Source: a virus. Taken from it: DNA of 23,234 bases. Below the pieces are notes generated by a model. It was not told the origin of the DNA. It did no database searches and saw only the letters and a list, made by a program, of their open reading frames with translations. Each line of letters starts with the position of its first letter. The stretch's first letter is position 1. The stretch is taken from positions 1 to 23,234 of IMG/VR virus record IMGVR_UViG_3300024518_002080; one strand, 5' to 3'. Both the position numbers and the translations under genes were made by a program. This document shows positions 20,309 through 23,234 of this stretch, piece by piece.

Positions 20309-20358
20309 ATAAACATTTGTTTATATTGTTGTTTACTTTAGATAAACATTGTGTTTAA
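20309..20358 (+). promoter_or_regulatory. Second operator cluster and promoter region (oL/pL-like)
   Basis: ATAAAC-ATTT-GTTTAT (20309-20324), GTTTAC-TTTAG-ATAAAC (20331-20347) and ATAAAC-ATTGT-GTTTAA (20342-20358) repeat the half-sites seen between cI and cro. A possible promoter lies within: TTGTTT (20317-20322), 16 bases, TAGATA (20339-20344). It precedes the plus-strand recombination operon, so CI probably represses that operon here. Confidence 0.66.
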
Positions 20359-20396
20359 ATACACCCATCAAAGCAATACACCAACCAGGTGAGATT

Positions 20397-20699
20397 ATGA
20401 ATAGAGCACAAAACAGCATAAAAGAAGGAAACGAGTTTCTAGAGCTAATCGCTGAGAACGATGCGGCAGAGGATAGATACAACGCCCACCGCGAGAATCT
20501 AAAGCGTATAGGTGAATCATTAGCAGACTCTAGTCGTGACGACATTGTATGCCTGATAGGTGAGTCGCCAGAAAGTGCGGCTCTGAATCTAAAGGCAATG
20601 ATTATCGAACGGCTGACAGGTAATTACCGCGCAAACTTTGCGGAGCGTTTTGATTTTTGGGCAGAGAAGCTAACGGAAGATTGTGAGGCGATCAAATGA
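20397..20699 (+). CDS. First gene of early-left operon, unknown function
   Basis: A 100-aa acidic helical protein, MNRAQNSIKEGNEFLELIAE..., with DRYNAHRENLKRIGESLADS and ERFDFWAEKLTEDCEAIK. The start ATG at 20397 has AGGTGA 5-6 bases upstream; an upstream in-frame TTG inside the operators is rejected. No catalytic motif is seen. Position directly after pL-like operators is that of lambda N or host-takeover genes, but the protein is acidic and does not look like an arginine-rich N. Confidence 0.7.
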   Translation: MNRAQNSIKEGNEFLELIAENDAAEDRYNAHRENLKRIGESLADSSRDDIVCLIGESPESAALNLKAMIIERLTGNYRANFAERFDFWAEKLTEDCEAIK

Positions 20700-20926
20700 A
20701 CCACGAACAATTACAAGACGACTTTTACCGCAACTTTGAGGGTCGCAATTGGTACATCGAAAGCGATCATTTAGCCGACAAAGTGCCTGTTTTTCGATCA
20801 TTGAAGATAGCAAACGAATCAGCGCATGGCGAGGCAGTTAGACCTTTAGTTAGGGCTAATAGATACGCAAGGCAGAACCGATTAACCGCAACATTACTTG
20901 GAGTAACACACGATGACATTCACTAA
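20696..20926 (+). CDS. Small early phage protein of unknown function
   Basis: A 76-aa protein, MNHEQLQDDFYRNFEGRNWY..., with an Arg-rich middle (EAVRPLVRANRYARQNRLTATL). The start overlaps the upstream stop (ATGA). The 'RplvraNRYaRqnRl' stretch is a possible RNA/DNA-binding helix. Its arginine content and position second after the pL-like region make an N-like antitermination role conceivable, with no direct support. Confidence 0.62.
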   Translation: MNHEQLQDDFYRNFEGRNWYIESDHLADKVPVFRSLKIANESAHGEAVRPLVRANRYARQNRLTATLLGVTHDDIH

Positions 20927-21074
20927 GAAAAAACAAATGAGCCTGAAACTCAGAACTAAGTACAGCCTAGAGTCTCAGCTTTTCTACATCAATCGATGGT
21001 TAAGGGTAAACGGCTCGGACATATTAGCCGGACTTGCGCTTGGCTTGGCTTTGATGCTCTTTGGCGCTGTATGA
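20913..21074 (+). CDS. 53-aa protein with C-terminal membrane helix
   Basis: An ATG at 20913 opens 54 codons to a TGA at 21072. The product has a basic cytoplasmic part (MTFTKKKQMSLKLRTKYSLE...) and a C-terminal helix DILAGLALGLALMLFGAV, i.e. a tail-anchored single-pass membrane protein. GGAG lies about 11 bases upstream. It overlaps the upstream gene by 14 bases and the next ORF by ATGA. Function unknown. Confidence 0.58.
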   Translation: MTFTKKKQMSLKLRTKYSLESQLFYINRWLRVNGSDILAGLALGLALMLFGAV

Positions 21075-21280
21075 ATCCAGACAAAGACCAGTGGGATAGG
21101 TGTAAGAAGCTATCCGAAGAACTAAAACAGCTTATCGAACAAATGAGGTTAGACAATGAGCAGTTTCGCAAAAGAATCATGGGAAACATTGAGCGCAATC
21201 AATGTGAACGAACACACCAAAAAGAAGGGTCGCCTAACGTACCTGTCTTGGGTTTGGGCTTGGCAGACACTAATGGATAA
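21071..21280 (+). CDS. Small coiled-coil protein overlapping the annealing gene
   Basis: A 69-aa ORF from the ATG at 21071 (ATGA overlap with the membrane gene): MNPDKDQWDRCKKLSEELKQ... then LIEQMRLDNEQFRKRIMGNI. The first 45 residues look like a genuine charged coiled coil. The last 40 lie over the annealing gene in another frame (125-base overlap) and look less protein-like (QKEGSPNVPVLGLGLADTNG). Translation is plausible, and its 3' part may be only read-over. Confidence 0.5.
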   Translation: MNPDKDQWDRCKKLSEELKQLIEQMRLDNEQFRKRIMGNIERNQCERTHQKEGSPNVPVLGLGLADTNG

Positions 21281-21782
21281 CTACCCTGAATCTAATTATA
21301 AATGGTTAAAGCCCACTTATGAGCTAGATCAAACCATGACTGTAGGCGTAAAGGTTACGCTTAAAAAAGGTGATCACAGCATAAGCAGAACAATGTTGTT
21401 GCCTGTGATGAACAACACTAATAACGCGATACCTAATCCCGATGCGTTTCATATCAATAACGCAAGAATGCGGTGTTTCGCTAAAGCCATAAGCATGTTT
21501 GGATTAGGTAGCTACATCTATGCTGGTGAGGATATTCCATCGGCTGAAAAGAACCAAGAACCTGATCCTGTGCGATTTGCAGAACCTAGAAAGCCACACA
21601 AAGAGCAGTTTGATTTGAATGTTCATGCGATGGATAAATCGCAAAACATCGAAATGCTGAGGATTCTAACGACTGAGGCCGTTAAGTATTTCAATGGATG
21701 GAATGAGGTTGAACTAGCAGACGCTATCAGAGCCAAAGGCGTTGAATTTTCTAAGCGTTTTGAATCGGAGAAAGCGGCATGA
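21156..21782 (+). CDS. Single-strand DNA annealing protein, DUF1071 family
   Basis: A 208-aa protein. 'LSAINVNEHTKKKGRLTYLSW.WAW..L....P' at residues about 12-45 is the signature of DUF1071 proteins, a group of phage recombinases that anneal single strands (Sak3-type, as I recall). HINNARMRCFAKAISMFGLG (about 98-117) is a second conserved block. It would work with the downstream exonuclease and SSB in recombination-dependent replication and repair, like lambda Red. The ATG at 21156 has GAGG 7 bases upstream. The C-terminal 80 residues are polar and probably bind SSB or partners. Confidence 0.85.
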   Translation: MSSFAKESWETLSAINVNEHTKKKGRLTYLSWVWAWQTLMDNYPESNYKWLKPTYELDQTMTVGVKVTLKKGDHSISRTMLLPVMNNTNNAIPNPDAFHINNARMRCFAKAISMFGLGSYIYAGEDIPSAEKNQEPDPVRFAEPRKPHKEQFDLNVHAMDKSQNIEMLRILTTEAVKYFNGWNEVELADAIRAKGVEFSKRFESEKAA

Positions 21783-22423
21783 TTTATCTAGACATTGAAA
21801 CTATCCCGACTGAGCGCCCCGAAATAATAGAGCGCGTAGTGAGTAAACTTAGCGCACCAGGGAACTACAAAGACCCTGAAAAGATCGAGGCGTACATCGA
21901 AGCACATAAGCCAGAGGCGGTACATAAAACAGGCTTAAGCGGGTTATTTGGTCAAGTCTTAATGATTGGCTTTGCTATTGATGACGAGCCAGTAAAGGTT
22001 ATGCGAGCGGGAACGGAAGCCGATATTTTGCAAGCGTTTCGGAATGTGGCTTGCAGGGTTAAAACTCAAGACCAGGAGTATTGCACCAATACGTTAGTCG
22101 GTCACAACATACTCGGATTTGATGCGCCTTTTCTATCTCAGCGAATGATGATTAACGGAATGAAGCCATTGTTTAGGCATGGCGGCAAGCCCTGGGATAT
22201 GCCGATTGATGACACCATGACGATGTTTGCATGTGGTAGTCGAGACAAATACAGCCTTGATAACTTATGTCTAGCGTTTGGAGTGCCAACGCCTAAGTCC
22301 GGCATGAATGGAAGCCAAGTTTACGAGTATTACAACGCAGGAAAAATAGACGAGATTGCGGAGTATTGCGCTCGTGATGTTGAAGCAACCAGAGCAATTT
22401 ACAAGAGGATGGTGGGATTATGA
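21779..22423 (+). CDS. DEDDy 3'-5' exonuclease related to PolB proofreading domain
   Basis: A 214-aa protein. Exo I is YLDIETIP (Asp5, Glu7), Exo II VGHNILGFDAPFL (Asp115) and Exo III YCARDVEAT (Tyr196, Asp200): a complete DEDDy set in the DNA_pol_B_exo2-type fold. It degrades single strands 3'-5' and probably trims ends for the annealing protein; it is not a lambda-exo type 5'-3' nuclease. ATGA overlaps with both neighbours place it in one translational chain with the annealing gene and SSB. Confidence 0.9.
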   Translation: MIYLDIETIPTERPEIIERVVSKLSAPGNYKDPEKIEAYIEAHKPEAVHKTGLSGLFGQVLMIGFAIDDEPVKVMRAGTEADILQAFRNVACRVKTQDQEYCTNTLVGHNILGFDAPFLSQRMMINGMKPLFRHGGKPWDMPIDDTMTMFACGSRDKYSLDNLCLAFGVPTPKSGMNGSQVYEYYNAGKIDEIAEYCARDVEATRAIYKRMVGL

Positions 22424-22611
22424 AAGACCGATATTTGAATGAAAGAGCAGTAGCTAGAGAGCTTAGTTACATCAATGAAGAAAGCCCTATTACGGCGGAC
22501 ACTTTCGAGCTAATAGAGCGCGCTAGGTGGATTCTAATGGAGCTTTGCGATGAAGCTGAAATGTTAATGCTAGAGCTAGAACAACTTAAACGAACGGAGA
22601 AAGCAGCATGA
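22420..22611 (+). CDS. Small acidic helical protein of unknown function
   Basis: A 63-aa protein, MKDRYLNERAVARELSYINE... ending LMLELEQLKRTEKAA; it is acidic and wholly helical by composition. It is coupled to the exonuclease and to SSB by ATGA overlaps. It may be an accessory of the recombination module, but no motif is recognisable. Confidence 0.65.
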   Translation: MKDRYLNERAVARELSYINEESPITADTFELIERARWILMELCDEAEMLMLELEQLKRTEKAA

Positions 22612-23024
22612 ATTTATTAGTAATAACAGGCAACCTAACCAAAGACGCTGAGACACGCTTCACAAGTGATGGCAAGGCTGTATGCGGCTTTGATGTGGCG
22701 AATAATCAAGGGTTTGGAGACAAGCAGCACACAGAATATTACAAGTGTTCTTTATGGGGTAAACGTGCCGAATCACTGGGTCAATACCTAACCAAAGGAA
22801 AGCAAGTCACCATATACGGCGAACACCGAACCGATAAGCGCGAGTATAACGGCAAGACATACTTTGATAACAAGCTGTTTGTTAATGATGTGGTGCTGAC
22901 TAGCGCAAGCGATGGACAAAGCAATACGCAAAACCAGAAGCAGAACCACGACCCATCTGCAAGGCAACCAAACCCTCAAGGTCATCCCCAGGCGGAAGGC
23001 TTTGATGACGACATTCCGTTCTGA
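22608..23024 (+). CDS. ssb: Single-stranded DNA-binding protein
   Basis: A 138-aa protein with an N-terminal OB fold (MNLLVITGNLTKDAETRFT, VCGFDVANNQG, YYKCSLWGKRAESLGQYLTKGK, VTIYGEHRTDKREYNGKTYF; about residues 1-100), a Gln/Asn/Pro-rich linker and the acidic tip DDDIPF that docks host replication and repair proteins. A full set of SSB features at slightly short length. Protects single strands during phage replication and partners with the annealing protein. The start overlaps the previous stop (ATGA). Confidence 0.95.
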   Translation: MNLLVITGNLTKDAETRFTSDGKAVCGFDVANNQGFGDKQHTEYYKCSLWGKRAESLGQYLTKGKQVTIYGEHRTDKREYNGKTYFDNKLFVNDVVLTSASDGQSNTQNQKQNHDPSARQPNPQGHPQAEGFDDDIPF

Positions 23025-23044
23025 TTTTGCATGAATTTTGGATG

Positions 23045-23068
23045 GGGCTTAGGTGTACGCTTAAGCCC
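23045..23068. repeat. Hairpin upstream of the last gene
   Basis: GGGCTTA (23045-23051) and TAAGCCC (23062-23068) form a 7-bp stem around a 10-base loop. There is no T run after it, so it is not a standard terminator; it may be an RNA structure or protein site in the 80-base gap after ssb. Confidence 0.45.
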
Positions 23069-23105
23069 GAACGATTAACGCTAAACGTATGACTGGAGTA
23101 AGACA

Positions 23106-23234
23106 GTGAGTAAGGTAGATTTAAACGAAGTGGAGTCAATACTCTCAGATGTAGCCATTCAAAAAAGCGAACCCACTAACCCCGCGCTAGACGAAGTGGT
23201 AGCGATGATTGTGAGTGAGATTAGCGGGTATTTA
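23106..23234 (+). CDS. Start of an unknown gene, cut by the right edge
   Basis: A GTG at 23106 with GGAG 8 bases upstream opens 43 codons to the window end without a stop: MSKVDLNEVESILSDVAIQK then SEPTNPALDEVVAMIVSEIS. The visible part is acidic and helical. It is preceded by an 80-base gap with a hairpin, unlike the tightly overlapped genes before it. No family is recognised from this fragment. Confidence 0.55.
   Translation, partial: MSKVDLNEVESILSDVAIQKSEPTNPALDEVVAMIVSEISGYL

Noticed and set aside
20349-20396. Upstream TTG start extending the first early-left protein by 16 residues
   Set aside because: It lies within the operator/promoter palindromes, and the ATG at 20397 has a good AGGTGA ribosome-binding site.
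20333-20545. Minus-strand 70-codon frame opposite the first early-left gene
   Set aside because: It is antisense to a well-supported gene, covers the operators and lacks a ribosome-binding site.

Overview
The window is a contiguous stretch of a tailed, temperate, lambda-like bacteriophage or prophage with a long non-contractile (siphovirus-type) tail. No host gene is visible. The host is probably a proteobacterium, most likely a gammaproteobacterium. This rests on the SSB tail ending DDDIPF, the Shine-Dalgarno-rich translational coupling, a lambdoid CI/Cro switch and the DUF1376, NinG-like and Q-like proteins; the genus cannot be told. Base composition looks like the mid-40s % GC by eye. Integrase, lysis genes and the tail tip are not in the window and presumably lie beyond its ends.

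Layout. (1) 1-12113, minus strand: late morphogenesis module. Read in transcription order (right to left) it holds terminase small and large subunits, DUF4055-type portal, scaffold, P22-like coat protein, a terminator, a tiny basic protein, Mu gpF-like minor head protein, a zinc-ribbon protein, a second terminator, connector/neck proteins, tail terminator, tail tube, a gpG/gpGT-type chaperone pair made by a visible -1 frameshift site (TTTTTTG, 3167-3173), and a tape measure protein cut by the left edge. (2) 12097-13451: a ParB-like/DNA methyltransferase fusion heads the late operon. It is preceded by a promoter, a six-residue leader ORF with a strong ribosome-binding site, and an intrinsic terminator, right after a gene resembling antiterminator Q. 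This is the layout of a lambda pR'-tR' late switch. (3) 13452-18753, minus strand: early-right operon with Q-like and NinG-like proteins, a chain of overlapping small genes (several membrane mini-proteins of 25-59 aa), a tandem ribbon-helix-helix protein, DnaB-like helicase and a DUF1376 replication protein. The last gene carries four 7-bp direct repeats and two 16-bp sites in opposite orientation 300 bp apart, which make it the candidate replication origin. (4) 18839-20358: immunity region with a small ribbon-helix-helix regulator in the cII position, Cro, a divergent CI repressor of the S24 self-cleaving type, and a 29-aa lipoprotein followed by a terminator. Operator half-sites ATAAAC/GTTTAT lie on both sides of cI. 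(5) 20397-23234, plus strand: early-left operon with two unknown small proteins, a membrane mini-protein, a coiled-coil ORF, a DUF1071 single-strand annealing protein, a DEDDy 3'-5' exonuclease, SSB and a gene cut by the right edge.

How it works together (inference): CI bound at the two operator clusters silences both early operons. On induction, cro and the replication genes run leftward and the recombination genes run rightward. Two intrinsic terminators between cro and the replication genes suggest attenuation or antitermination of early transcription. The Q-like protein would then let RNA polymerase read through the terminator at 13325-13358 into methyltransferase, packaging, head and tail genes.

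The most interesting points are the late-promoter leader peptide whose stop codon touches the terminator stem, the origin-like repeats inside the DUF1376 gene, a nine-codon leader peptide coupled to that gene, the single-chain tandem RHH protein, and the run of previously easy-to-miss mini-genes. No RNA genes, CRISPR arrays or insertion sequences were seen. Once the small genes are included, no gene-free stretch exceeds about 235 bases.
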